Positions 17,642 to 26,375 of a stretch of 64,000 bases of DNA are shown in pieces. The notes under the pieces are model-generated. The model saw only the letters and a list, made by a program, of their open reading frames with translations. It did no database searches and was not told the DNA's origin. The position numbers and the translations under genes were made by a program. The first letter of the stretch is position 1. Each line of letters opens with the position of its first letter. This stretch comes from an uncultured Oscillospiraceae bacterium (GTDB lineage: Bacteria; Bacillota; Clostridia; Oscillospirales; Ruminococcaceae): contig CAJJZS010000003.1 in NCBI GenBank assembly GCA_905197685.1, positions 186,001 to 250,000 on the forward strand, read 5' to 3'.

Positions 17642-18838
17642 ATGAAAAAATTTGCTGCATATTCTGTTGTATCCGCAATGCTGTTTACAATGGGAACCAA
17701 CGCTTTTGCCGATATTGTAAGCGGCGAGGTGGGAGAAGAAAAGGCGGTGTGGCCAAACGAGTTTGCGTTTGCAGACAGTGTTCAGGTAATCAGAAATGAT
17801 GAAAATCTGGAATTTGACCTGAGCGAAAGCAACGAGATTGCTCTGGAACCGGGTGACGAGCTGTACTTCCCGCTTTACTATACCACCCAAGAGGGAGAAA
17901 GCATCACGGTAGGCGCTTCCAAAGAGGAGATGACAGGACACGTTCCATATACCGGAGAAGCAGACAAAAAATGGAAACTTAATCTTGTTGAAAAATCCCG
18001 TAATTTGGTAGAAAGCGCAGATTTTTACAAGGCGCAGTCTCAGGATAAAAATCTGGTAAAAGGCGCGCTTTATGTAAAGGTTCAGACTAAAAACGAATAC
18101 AACAGTCTGGAAGACCTGGAATATGAGATGAGTTTGGCAGTTTCCGAACGGTACAGTCAGAACAAGACCGAAGCGGTTGAGATTGAAGGTGTTTTCTCCA
18201 ATCCAAAGGCAGAAAATCCGGTAAACTTTGACTGGGAAAACAGCGTTTTCAAAAAAGAAGTATGGGAAGTAAATAAAGAAGAGGACGGTCAGGCGACCTT
18301 CAACTTTAACGATGACGCATACTTTACCGTAAAGATGTTCGGCGGCGACAAGGTGATGTTCGACTTTGACCGCAACTATAACAAAGAGATTGCAAGCCGT
18401 TACGATGAGGATTTGTATTTCTATAATTTCAGAGGAAACTTGGATTCTTTCAGCGCAACCGGTACCCTCACCATTCCGGTAGAAGAGCCAATGTACCTGT
18501 ACGAGGTAGGAAGCAATAACAGCCTGAAAGCAACCTCTGCCGTTTACAACGAAGAAACCGAAGCGATGGAACTGAAAACAAAATCGTTGGGCGAGTATGT
18601 TCTCACTCCAAAGCAGCTTAATGTCAGCCAGCAGGAAACCGAAAACAACAAGCCGCAGGAAGAAGAAAAACCACAAACCGAAATTCCTTCCTACGGAGAA
18701 AACCAGGAGCAGCAGGACTATCTGAGCGGCGGTAAAGACAATCCGGATACCGGCGCAAAGGATATGGTATCTCTTGCAGTATCCGCAGCGGCAGTTTCCT
18801 TGCTGTGCGGCGCAGTACTGAGCAAAAAAATAAAATAA
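17642..18838 (+). CDS. Secreted cell-surface protein with NPDTG sorting-like C-terminus
   Basis: A 398-residue protein with a signal peptide (MKKFAAYSVVSAMLF, then TNAFA with a likely cleavage near residue 22). An acidic, mainly beta-like ectodomain follows, then a Gln/Glu/Pro-rich stalk (about 325-360). The C-terminal NPDTG (about 367-371) is followed by a hydrophobic helix and the basic tail KKIK. That order is what sortases act on, and NPxTG variants are used in Clostridia. No sortase gene lies in the window. The ectodomain is unfamiliar to me. The ATG at 17642 follows GGAGGAAAAA, and a longer in-frame frame from 17495 would start inside the promoter. Confidence 0.8.
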   Translation: MKKFAAYSVVSAMLFTMGTNAFADIVSGEVGEEKAVWPNEFAFADSVQVIRNDENLEFDLSESNEIALEPGDELYFPLYYTTQEGESITVGASKEEMTGHVPYTGEADKKWKLNLVEKSRNLVESADFYKAQSQDKNLVKGALYVKVQTKNEYNSLEDLEYEMSLAVSERYSQNKTEAVEIEGVFSNPKAENPVNFDWENSVFKKEVWEVNKEEDGQATFNFNDDAYFTVKMFGGDKVMFDFDRNYNKEIASRYDEDLYFYNFRGNLDSFSATGTLTIPVEEPMYLYEVGSNNSLKATSAVYNEETEAMELKTKSLGEYVLTPKQLNVSQQETENNKPQEEEKPQTEIPSYGENQEQQDYLSGGKDNPDTGAKDMVSLAVSAAAVSLLCGAVLSKKIK

Positions 18839-18849
18839 CAGAATAATTA

Positions 18850-18885
18850 AAGCCCCGACCGATTCTCCACTCGGTCGGGGCTTTT
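18850..18885. terminator. Bidirectional terminator between surface protein and spoVG
   Basis: The arms AAGCCCCGACCGA (18850-18862) and TCGGTCGGGGCTT (18871-18883) are perfectly complementary, with a T run. Confidence 0.9.
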
Positions 18886-18893
18886 TGCGATGT

Positions 18894-19259
18894 TTATTGC
18901 AGATAGGTAATATCGGGGGCATTTTGCGGATCTTGCTCCCAAAGCTGTGTTTGCCGGGCGGGAGAACAGGAGGAGTGTTCTTCGGTATGCGGCTCTTCTG
19001 TTCGTGAAAGACAGTCCCGATAGGCGTTTAGCACCGCAGTTTCCAACTGCTGCCTTGCCTGAGGGGTAATAGGATGGGAAATATCCCGAAAACTACCATT
19101 TTCGTCTCTGCGGCTTGGCATCGCAACAAACAGCCGTTCGCTGCCCTCAATAATTTTGATGTCATGGACGGCAAGGTCATGATCTACCGTGATAGAAACC
19201 AGAGCGCGCAGACGGTTTTCAGAATAAATTTTTCGGATGCGAATGTCGGTAATGTTCAT
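18894..19259 (-). CDS. spoVG: Septation/regulatory protein SpoVG
   Basis: 121 residues starting MNITDIRIRKI, with the conserved DNA-binding SpoVG core (VSITVDHDLAVHDIKIIEG, then MPSRRDENGSFRDISHPIT). SpoVG is a site-specific DNA/RNA-binding protein that affects septation and sporulation in Firmicutes. The last 35 residues are a polar Gln/Glu/Ser-rich tail that is longer than in Bacillus SpoVG. Start chosen at 19259 behind AAAGGAA. Divergent from murC. Confidence 0.95.
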   Translation of the reverse strand: MNITDIRIRKIYSENRLRALVSITVDHDLAVHDIKIIEGSERLFVAMPSRRDENGSFRDISHPITPQARQQLETAVLNAYRDCLSRTEEPHTEEHSSCSPARQTQLWEQDPQNAPDITYLQ

Positions 19260-19513
19260 AGGTTCGTTCCTTTCTGTCAGGTTTTGCGAAAAATCGTTTG
19301 CTGATAGTATGCGTCGCAACAGGGTACTTATACCGTTTCGAGCGCAAAAATCCGATTGACCGAAAAAAGAAACAAAAAAATCTGCGGATTTTTCGAGCAA
19401 ATCCTGTTTCTTTTTTCCTTCGTTCCCGATATAATAGAAGGAGAAACGGGAAACCAAAAAAGAAACGATAAAAGCTGAAAAGCAATCAATACAGAATAAG
19501 AAGGATGATTCAG

Positions 19514-20890
19514 ATGACGCACATCAAAAAAGATTTTTTGCAGGATAAAAAGCAGATTCATTTTATCGGAATCGGCGGTTCGGGAATGTTTCCTTTAGTA
19601 CAGATTTTGCACGGTATGGGGTACCGAATTACCGGTTCGGACAACAATCCGGGCGATACCATTACCTTTGAACGGGAAAAGATGAATATTCCGGTCACAA
19701 TCGGTCAAAAAGCAGAAAATATCCAAGGAGCAGATTTGATTGTACATACTGCGGCTATTATGGAGGACAACCCGGAATTGATTGCCGCAAGACACAGCGG
19801 AATCCCCACTATCGAACGGGCAGATTTGCTGGGGTTGGTAACAAGCTGGTTTGATAACTGTATCTGTGTGTGCGGCACACATGGAAAAACCACCACTTCG
19901 GCGATGCTTACCCAGATGCTGATGGAGTGCGGACTGGACCCGTCGGCTGTGGTGGGCGGAAAGTTAGAAGCAATCGGCGGCAGCGGCAGATTGGGCAGCA
20001 GCGAAACAATGGTGTGTGAAGCATGCGAATTTGAGGATCATTTTTTAAAGTGTCATCCCGATATTGCGGTAATGCTGAATGTGGACGAGGACCATCTGGA
20101 GTATTTTAAGACACTGGAACGCATTATTCAGTCCTTTCATCAGTTTGCGCAGATGGCGACCAAAGCGGTTATTTATAACGGAGATGATCCAAACTGCCGA
20201 AAAGCCGTGGAAGGGGTGAGCGGCAAAAAGATGATTTCTTTTGGAATGAATCAGACAAACGATTATTTCCCGGGAAATATCCTGCACCAAGACGGCAGAC
20301 ACAGCTCGTATGATCTGTATTACCGCGGAGAAAAACTGGGAAGGGTAGAGCTGAACATTCCGGGTGACCACAATATTTTAAACAGTATGTCCGCTGTGGC
20401 GGCAGCAATCGAATCCGGCTGTACCCCCGAACAGGCAATTGAATCGGCAAAGGTATTTCAAGGAGCGGGCAGACGATTTGAAATTATGGGAGAAAATAAG
20501 GGCGTTACCATAGCCGACGATTACGGACATCATCCGGCAGAGATTGAAGTAACTTTAAAGGCGGCAAAAAAGATGGGATACCGCAAGGTGTGGGCGGTGC
20601 ATCAGCCGTTTACCTATTCCAGAACAGCGATGATGCTCGACGAATTTGCAAGGGTGCTTCAGTTGGCTGATCATGTGGTTTTGTCCGAAATTATGGGTTC
20701 CAGAGAAAAAAACACCTATAACATTTATGCAAAGGATTTGGCGCAGAAAATTCCGAACTGCGTTTGGTTTAAGACCTTCGAGGAGATTTCCTCCTATGTG
20801 ATGCAGCGCGCCTGTCCGGGAGATTTGGTGATTACACTGGGCTGCGGTGACGTTTATAAGTGCGCAAAGATGATGCTTTCGGAAAAATAA
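19514..20890 (+). CDS. murC: UDP-N-acetylmuramate--L-alanine ligase
   Basis: This ATP-dependent Mur ligase adds the first amino acid of the peptidoglycan stem peptide in the cytoplasm. The N-terminal Rossmann motif GIGGSG is at about 19-24, the ATP loop GTHGKTT at 121-127, and the C-terminal domain has GAGRRFEIMG and DDYGHHPAEI. Two ATGs are possible. The one at 19514 has AAGG 9 bases upstream, whereas the one at 19505 abuts the ribosome binding site. A TATAAT at 19430-19435 is a likely -10. Confidence 0.95.
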   Translation: MTHIKKDFLQDKKQIHFIGIGGSGMFPLVQILHGMGYRITGSDNNPGDTITFEREKMNIPVTIGQKAENIQGADLIVHTAAIMEDNPELIAARHSGIPTIERADLLGLVTSWFDNCICVCGTHGKTTTSAMLTQMLMECGLDPSAVVGGKLEAIGGSGRLGSSETMVCEACEFEDHFLKCHPDIAVMLNVDEDHLEYFKTLERIIQSFHQFAQMATKAVIYNGDDPNCRKAVEGVSGKKMISFGMNQTNDYFPGNILHQDGRHSSYDLYYRGEKLGRVELNIPGDHNILNSMSAVAAAIESGCTPEQAIESAKVFQGAGRRFEIMGENKGVTIADDYGHHPAEIEVTLKAAKKMGYRKVWAVHQPFTYSRTAMMLDEFARVLQLADHVVLSEIMGSREKNTYNIYAKDLAQKIPNCVWFKTFEEISSYVMQRACPGDLVITLGCGDVYKCAKMMLSEK

Positions 20891-20921
20891 AAAAGACAGG
20901 AATTTCTTTACAAAAACAGTG

Positions 20922-20950
20922 TTGCAAGGGAATGGGGATTGTGATAGAAT
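20922..20950 (+). promoter_or_regulatory. Promoter of ridA
   Basis: TTGCAA (20922-20927), 17 bp, TAGAAT (20945-20950). Confidence 0.7.
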
Positions 20951-21021
20951 AAACTAAGACAAACGATTTCCTTCGACCGTTGGAGGAAAGAACGATAATT
21001 AAAGAAAAGGAAGAGATTTTC

Positions 21022-21402
21022 ATGAAAAAAGTAGTTGCAACAACAAACGCTCCGGGCGCAATTGGTCCATACTCTCAGGCAATCGTAGCAGGCGATAATA
21101 TGTTCATTTCCGGTCAGCTGCCGATTAACCCGGCTACCGGTGAACTGGCAGAAGCTTGCATCAAAGCGCAGACCAAACAGTCTTTGGAGAATATCAAAGC
21201 AATTCTGGAAGCGGAAGGTCTTTCGATGAAAAATGTGGTAAAAACCACCGTTCTGATGCAGAATATCGGTGATTTCGGTGCAATGAACGAAGTTTACGCA
21301 GAATACTTTACCGAAGAATGTCCTGCTCGCGCAGCTTACGAAGTTGCAAAACTGCCAAAGGGCGCTCTGGTAGAGATTGAAGCAATCGCTTACATCAAAT
21401 AA
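21022..21402 (+). CDS. ridA: RidA family reactive intermediate/imine deaminase
   Basis: 126 residues with the RidA signature: APGAIGPYSQAI, FISGQLPINPATGE, then ECPARAAYEVAKLPKGALVEIEA (the conserved Arg and Glu of the trimer-interface active site). RidA hydrolyses 2-aminoacrylate and related enamines produced by PLP enzymes. It is monocistronic, with its own promoter (20922-20950) and terminator (21432-21474). Confidence 0.94.
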   Translation: MKKVVATTNAPGAIGPYSQAIVAGDNMFISGQLPINPATGELAEACIKAQTKQSLENIKAILEAEGLSMKNVVKTTVLMQNIGDFGAMNEVYAEYFTEECPARAAYEVAKLPKGALVEIEAIAYIK

Positions 21403-21431
21403 GATTTGTAAGATTCGGTTTTTTTGAAATC

Positions 21432-21474
21432 AAAAAAGGGGAACGCTGTCTTAAAAAACGGTGTTCCCCTTTTT
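21432..21474 (+). terminator. Terminator after ridA
   Basis: AAAAAAGGGGAAC (21432-21444) pairs with GTTCCCCTTTTT (about 21463-21474), with an internal CG-rich extension and a T run. Confidence 0.85.
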
Positions 21475-21506
21475 GTCTAATATTTATCGGAAAAGGCGGA
21501 GGAACA

Positions 21507-22799
21507 ATGACATATCAGCAGGCGGTATTTTATGTGGAACAGACGCAGTTTGCGCGCAGACGGTGCGGTATCGAACGATTAAAAGAAATTTTGGCTCAGA
21601 TGGGGAATCCGCAGCAAAAAGGAAACTGGATTCATGTAGCGGGAACCAACGGGAAAGGTTCTTGCTGCGCAATGACAGCGTCAATTTTGTCAAAAGCAGG
21701 TTATCGGGTCGGGTTGTACACCTCGCCGCATCTGGAACGATATAACGAAAGGATAAAAATAAACGGAGAGGACATTTCCGATGAAGATTTTATCGAGCAG
21801 ATAGAAGCAGTGAAGCAGGTGTGTGACAAAATGGGAGAAGCGCCGATTGTGTTTGAGGTGCTGACACTGGCTGCCCTGCGATATTTTGCCCGGAAACGGT
21901 GCGATTTTGTGGTGTTAGAGGTAGGAATCGGGGGAAGGTTGGATGCGACCAATGTAATTCCTGCGCCAAAAGCTGCCGTTATCGCTCAGTTGGGATTGGA
22001 CCATACCGAAACGCTCGGAAATACGATAGAAGAAATTGCAAGAGAAAAGGGAGGAATTATTAAAGCCGGAACACCGGTGATTCTGGCAAAGCAAAGTGAA
22101 GAAGCCACGGAAGAGATTCGGAAAATTTGCAGCCAAACTCATTCGGAACTGAGGATTGCTTCGCCCGAACGCTTTATGATACGGGAAGAAAGTATCAACG
22201 GATTTTCTCTGACAGATTCCGAGTACGGGGAGCTGTTTCTTCCGTTGGCAGGCAGGCACCAGTTGTGTAATGCCGCCAATGTGTTGGAAACAATTTCCTG
22301 TTTAAAGCGGCAGGGTTATCGGATATCCAATCAGGCGGTACAGGAAGGATTGCTGCATACCAGATGGGCAGCCAGATTTGAGCGGTTGTCCGTTTCACCG
22401 GATTTTATTCTGGATGGAGGACATAACCCGCAGTGTGTGGGCGCAGCGGTAGAGTCGCTCAAACGATACTACCCCCGTCAAAAGGCAGTATTCATCGTGG
22501 GAATGATGCAGGACAAAGATACCGGACGAATGTTAGAACAGCTGCTTGAGTTAGCAAAGCAGTTTATCTGCATTGAACTGGACAGCCAACGGGCAATGAC
22601 AGCCGAACAGATGACCGGATTTTTGCAAGAAAAAGGAGCGCAGGCGCAGAGCTGTAAAACAGCAGAACAGGCAGTAGCGCTTGCAATCCGCAGCGCGGGT
22701 AAAGACGGGTTGGTGTGCGCGTTGGGTTCGCTTTATCTGGCAGGGGAAATTCGAGGGATTTTTGAGAAAAACAGCGGGAAAAATTTTTCTAAAATGTAA
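21507..22799 (+). CDS. folC: Bifunctional folylpolyglutamate synthase/dihydrofolate synthase
   Basis: 430 residues of the Mur ligase superfamily. The P-loop GTNGKGS is at 46-52, followed by LYTSPHLERYNERI (the FolC folate-binding signature), VLEVGIGGRLDATN, and the C-terminal LDGGHNPQ. It adds glutamate to dihydropteroate and to folates. The ATG at 21507 follows GGCGGAGGAA. Some Firmicutes separate these activities, and here one gene probably does both. Confidence 0.94.
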   Translation: MTYQQAVFYVEQTQFARRRCGIERLKEILAQMGNPQQKGNWIHVAGTNGKGSCCAMTASILSKAGYRVGLYTSPHLERYNERIKINGEDISDEDFIEQIEAVKQVCDKMGEAPIVFEVLTLAALRYFARKRCDFVVLEVGIGGRLDATNVIPAPKAAVIAQLGLDHTETLGNTIEEIAREKGGIIKAGTPVILAKQSEEATEEIRKICSQTHSELRIASPERFMIREESINGFSLTDSEYGELFLPLAGRHQLCNAANVLETISCLKRQGYRISNQAVQEGLLHTRWAARFERLSVSPDFILDGGHNPQCVGAAVESLKRYYPRQKAVFIVGMMQDKDTGRMLEQLLELAKQFICIELDSQRAMTAEQMTGFLQEKGAQAQSCKTAEQAVALAIRSAGKDGLVCALGSLYLAGEIRGIFEKNSGKNFSKM

Positions 22800-22825
22800 A
22801 ATATCCGACAAAGGGCATTGTAACT

Positions 22826-22854
22826 TTGACAAATCTCGTTTTGCATGGTATCAT
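22826..22854 (+). promoter_or_regulatory. Promoter of peptide-binding lipoprotein gene
   Basis: Consensus -35 TTGACA (22826-22831), 17 bp, TATCAT (22849-22854). Confidence 0.78.
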
Positions 22855-22962
22855 AATTTTTAGAACAGGAAGGATTGGGCAGAAACGCCGCTTTTCGGTG
22901 CGCAAATCTTCTGCTTGCAATCAGCCGAAAAACAGACCCGAAGGGTAAATGGGGGAAAAACA

Positions 22963-24621
22963 GTGAAGAAGATAATCGCTTTATTTTTAGCAATGATGTT
23001 GTCCGTTTCCATGCTCAGCGGATGCGGTTCAGAAGAAAACGAACAGGGAACGCAGCAGCAGACACAGCAGAATACAGAAGCCTCGACCGAGGGCAATCTG
23101 GTAAGCACAGACTGCAAAGGACAGGTGCTGACATGGAATCTGGGAATCGACAGCAGCACTTTAGACCCGGCACACACCGTTTCTGCCGACAGCAAGAGTG
23201 TTGTCAACAACACCTTTGAAGGTTTGATGCGGACAAACGGAGACGAGGTTCAGCCGGCAATGGCGGCTGATATGCCACAGGAAACGGTAAATGAGGATGG
23301 AACCGTTACTTTAACCTATACCCTGCGGGAGTCCTCTTGGTCGGACGGACAGCCGGTAAAGGCGCAGGACTTTGAATTTGCATGGAAACGCTGCGCAGAC
23401 CCGCAGACAAAGGCGGAAAACGCTTATCAGCTGTCTGCTTTGCTTAACTATGACCAGATTGCGCAGGGAACCAAGGAAGCGGACGAGCTTGGGGTAAAGG
23501 CGTTGGACGATAAAACGCTGGAAGTAACGCTGAAACAGCCTGCTGAATATTTTAATAAAATGCTGGGAGAACCGGCGTTTATGCCGCTGCGGGAAGATTT
23601 GGTTTCCGGAGATGAAGCATGGTCGAAAAATCCGCAGAAAGCCGTTTCCAACGGTCCGTTCGCGTTGGCAGGATATACCGAAGGGAAAGAGTTTGTCCTT
23701 GCAAAAAATAAAAATTACTGGAATCAGGAACAGGTTGCACTGGATTACATTGTAGCAAGAATGTTGGACGAAAACTTTGCTCCGGTGGGCATGGCATTCG
23801 GCGATGTTGTTTTAACGCAGGGTGAAATCGCTCAGCCGGAAAATCAGACCGATACCGAGGGAAACACTGTCGAAGTTCCGAAATTGGCAGATACAATCTC
23901 CGCGGAACAGACCCCTTCGGGCAGAGTGGTAAACCTGGTGGTAAATGCCAACACAGGCAATAAACTCTTGCAGAACAAAGATGTCAGAAATGCGCTGAGC
24001 GCAGCTTTGGATCGTACTGCGGCAGCGCAGGCGGCAGGAGGCGAAGCTCTGCTGTCTGTCAGCGGCATGGGCGGAGAAATGCTTTCTGCTTCTGCTGATG
24101 CGGAACAGGCAAAAAGCGTGATTGAAAGCGCGGCAGATGAAGAAAACAAAATTGAAATTGTTTACCTGGAAAATGAACAGACAGCGGCGGCTTTGGAAGC
24201 GGTAAAATCCGCATGGGAAGCGTTGGGATTGACTGTTACCCTGACCCCTCAGGACGCACAGACTTTCCAAATGAGCCGCAACAGTCTGCAATATGCCGAT
24301 GTTTTGTGCAGCGTCTGGGAAGCGGATGTAGCGGACAGAGAGCTGTATTTGCAGCCGTATCTTTCTTCCAACACCCAGTCCGGCTGCGGATATACCAATC
24401 CTGAGTTTGATAAAGCGATGATGGAAGCAATTCAGGCAAAATCGGAGGAAAGAAATGAAAAATTTGCTCAGGCAGAGCAGATTTTGCTGGATGACGCATA
24501 TGTGATGCCGCTGTATCGAGAAGTACTTACCACAACTTCAGATACTGCAAAAGTTTCCGGTTGGAGCGTCAGCCCCGACGGAACCTATTGGTTCGGAAAT
24601 GCGACCCTTTCGGAAAAATAA
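22963..24621 (+). CDS. Peptide ABC transporter substrate-binding lipoprotein (OppA/SBP_bac_5 type)
   Basis: 552 residues. A lipoprotein signal peptide ends in the lipobox LSGC, with the modified Cys around residue 18 and a Gln/Glu/Thr-rich linker after it. The body is SBP family 5 (LDPAHTVSADSKSVVNNTFEG near the start, KNKNYWNQE, RNALSAALDRTA). It would bind oligopeptides outside the membrane for uptake. The start is GTG at 22963 with GGGGG 7 bases upstream. No permease or ATPase genes accompany it. It sits alone between a promoter and a terminator. Confidence 0.92.
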   Translation: MKKIIALFLAMMLSVSMLSGCGSEENEQGTQQQTQQNTEASTEGNLVSTDCKGQVLTWNLGIDSSTLDPAHTVSADSKSVVNNTFEGLMRTNGDEVQPAMAADMPQETVNEDGTVTLTYTLRESSWSDGQPVKAQDFEFAWKRCADPQTKAENAYQLSALLNYDQIAQGTKEADELGVKALDDKTLEVTLKQPAEYFNKMLGEPAFMPLREDLVSGDEAWSKNPQKAVSNGPFALAGYTEGKEFVLAKNKNYWNQEQVALDYIVARMLDENFAPVGMAFGDVVLTQGEIAQPENQTDTEGNTVEVPKLADTISAEQTPSGRVVNLVVNANTGNKLLQNKDVRNALSAALDRTAAAQAAGGEALLSVSGMGGEMLSASADAEQAKSVIESAADEENKIEIVYLENEQTAAALEAVKSAWEALGLTVTLTPQDAQTFQMSRNSLQYADVLCSVWEADVADRELYLQPYLSSNTQSGCGYTNPEFDKAMMEAIQAKSEERNEKFAQAEQILLDDAYVMPLYREVLTTTSDTAKVSGWSVSPDGTYWFGNATLSEK

Positions 24622-24632
24622 GAGAAAAAGCG

Positions 24633-24666
24633 CAGGATTCCCCCGATCGTTTTTGGGGGAATCCTG
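24633..24666 (+). terminator. Terminator after peptide-binding protein
   Basis: The perfect arms CAGGATTCCCCC (24633-24644) and GGGGGAATCCTG (24655-24666) lie around a 10-base loop. Confidence 0.85.
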
Positions 24667-24698
24667 TTGTACTTTATTTTAAAAAAGAAGGAAAAAAG

Positions 24699-25121
24699 AT
24701 GGAAGAAAAACGGGAACAAAAAATTCAACAGTGGTTTTCCATGTGGCTTACCCAAACCGATACCGGGATAGAACAGTTGTTTTCTGAAGATTCGATTTAT
24801 ATTGAAAGTTGGGGACCGCAATACCGGGGCGCACGAGAAATTAAGCGATGGTTTGAGGAATGGAACATTAGAGGAAAGGTGCTTCAATGGGATATTCTGC
24901 AATATTTTCACAAGGAAAATCAAACGGCAGTGCGCTGGTATTTTAAAAACCAAATGCAGGGCGGGGTGAAGGAAGCGTTTGACGGTATAAGTCTGATAGA
25001 GTGGAATCCTCAGGGGAAAATCTGCTTTTTACAGGAGTTTGGCTGTAACGAAAACAGGTATGACCCATATGCCGATTCAGAGCATCCGACATTCCGAACA
25101 GACCCCATAAAATGGTTTTAA
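24699..25121 (+). CDS. NTF2-like/SnoaL-like domain protein
   Basis: 140 residues with the cone-shaped NTF2-like pattern: two N-terminal helices (QQWFSMWLTQTDTGIEQLFS), EDSIYIESWGPQYRGAREI, KRWFEEWN, then alternating strands with AVRWYF and a DGISLIEW strand. Family members are small enzymes or binding proteins, and no catalytic residues can be assigned here. The ATG at 24699 has AGAAGGAAAAAAG upstream. It follows the terminator of the lipoprotein gene, so expression may be low read-through or from an unseen promoter. Confidence 0.8.
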   Translation: MEEKREQKIQQWFSMWLTQTDTGIEQLFSEDSIYIESWGPQYRGAREIKRWFEEWNIRGKVLQWDILQYFHKENQTAVRWYFKNQMQGGVKEAFDGISLIEWNPQGKICFLQEFGCNENRYDPYADSEHPTFRTDPIKWF

Positions 25122-25193
25122 CCAAAACAGTGGTATCATTTGTCTTCATAGAAGCTTTCGTTTCATTTTACCCGATTGATATAAATTATCAAT

Positions 25194-25222
25194 TAGACAA
25201 AACAAAGAAGTTCTCTTATAAT
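25194..25222 (+). promoter_or_regulatory. Promoter of ECF S-component gene
   Basis: TAGACA (25194-25199), 17 bp, consensus TATAAT (25217-25222). The 46-base leader is too short for a known vitamin riboswitch. Confidence 0.72.
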
Positions 25223-25268
25223 AGAATAAAAGCGAAAGATGCGCTGAAAATAAGAGAGGGGTAACAAA

Positions 25269-25826
25269 ATGAAGCAAAGAAAAACAACAATTTTAACCTT
25301 TTGCGGTATCTGTATCGCATTAAATATGGTTCTGGGATATTTGGGAGCGGCGCTGAAACTGCCGTTTTACCTAGATACCATCGGCACCTTTTTTACAGCG
25401 GCGATGTTCGGACCGTTTTACGGTGCAGCGGTGGGAGGTCTTACCAATATTATCAGTGCGTTGATTTTAGGACCGCAGGATATCCCGTTTGCGCTGGTCA
25501 GCGTTGCAGTCGGTTTGATAGTCGGATTTGTTGCAAAGAAAAATCAAAACTACAATCTGAAAACAGCAATCCTTTGCGGTATTGTCTGCGGTGTGGTAGC
25601 TCCGTTAATCGGAACCCCGATTGGTATAGCGGTGTACGGAGGATTGACCGGAACAGTAGGCGATGTACTTTTCCTTTTCTTAAAACAGAGCGGTACAAGC
25701 ATCTTTGCAGCTTCCTTTATTCCGAAGCTGATTAACAATCTGTTGGATAAAACATTGGCTTCTTTGCTGGTGTTCCTGTTAATAAAAAAGATGCCTGCTC
25801 AGTATCAACCGTTTTCTAAAAAGTAA
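25269..25826 (+). CDS. ECF transporter S component-like membrane protein
   Basis: 185 residues, five to six hydrophobic helices, with the small-residue-rich pattern of ECF substrate-binding S components (TIGTFFTAAMFGPFYGAAVGG, then a TNIISALILGPQ segment). Such proteins dock onto a shared EcfA/EcfA'/EcfT module to import vitamins or similar. None of those genes is here, so it would be a group II, unlinked S component. The substrate cannot be inferred. GAGAGGGG precedes the ATG. Confidence 0.8.
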   Translation: MKQRKTTILTFCGICIALNMVLGYLGAALKLPFYLDTIGTFFTAAMFGPFYGAAVGGLTNIISALILGPQDIPFALVSVAVGLIVGFVAKKNQNYNLKTAILCGIVCGVVAPLIGTPIGIAVYGGLTGTVGDVLFLFLKQSGTSIFAASFIPKLINNLLDKTLASLLVFLLIKKMPAQYQPFSKK

Positions 25827-25864
25827 GTTTTCTGCAATCAATTTTCTTTAAAGAGGCACTTCCT

Positions 25865-25909
25865 AAAAAACAAGGGAAATATCCATTTGGATATTTCCCT
25901 TGTTTTTTG
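25865..25909 (+). terminator. Terminator after ECF gene
   Basis: A long hairpin (AACAAGGGAAATATCC pairing with GGATATTTCCCTTGTT) surrounds a short loop, with an outer A/T run. Confidence 0.88.
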
Positions 25910-25941
25910 CCATACTAAAGAAAAAAGAACGGATGGGATAA

Positions 25942-26367
25942 ATGATGAATAAAAAAGTACTGTGCAATCTGCTCCTTTTTTTCGCAGGCGGACTCGGTTA
26001 TTCTGTTTTGGAAATTCTTTGGCGGGGATTTACTCATTGGACGATGTTTTTACTAGGAGGAGTGTGCTATCTGTTGATTATACAGGCGGCATCGGTGTGT
26101 AAAGGAAGATTGCCGCTGTGGTTTTGCTGTTTTTGCAGCGCGGCAGCTGTTACGATGTTGGAGTTTGCAACAGGGTGTCTGGTTAATCTGCTGTTGGGGT
26201 GGAATGTTTGGGATTATCGGGGACAGCCGCTGAATTTGTTGGGACAAGTGTGCATCGGGTTTACCGCTTTGTGGTTTTTGCTGAGCATACCGGTAGCAGA
26301 ATTGGGGCTTTGGATGAAAGACAAAATCCGACAAAGCTTAGACCGAATTATGGGAGCGGCAGAATAA
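25942..26367 (+). CDS. CmpB-like (putative ABC transporter type IV) membrane protein
   Basis: 141 residues with four hydrophobic helices. GYSVLEILWRGFTHWTMFLLGG and then LGWNVWDY...LNLLGQVC match the family named putative ABC-transporter type IV (CmpB), found in Clostridia without a proven function. The start may be the ATG at 25942 or 25945. It converges with the radical SAM gene with only 8 bases between stops. Confidence 0.75.
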   Translation: MMNKKVLCNLLLFFAGGLGYSVLEILWRGFTHWTMFLLGGVCYLLIIQAASVCKGRLPLWFCCFCSAAAVTMLEFATGCLVNLLLGWNVWDYRGQPLNLLGQVCIGFTALWFLLSIPVAELGLWMKDKIRQSLDRIMGAAE

Positions 26368-26375
26368 AAACCGAA

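Noticed and set aside
17477..18922. 481-aa open frame on the minus strand opposite the surface-protein gene
   Set aside because: It is antisense to a gene with signal peptide, promoter, ribosome binding site and terminator. Its own product is Cys/Phe-rich nonsense without a ribosome binding site.
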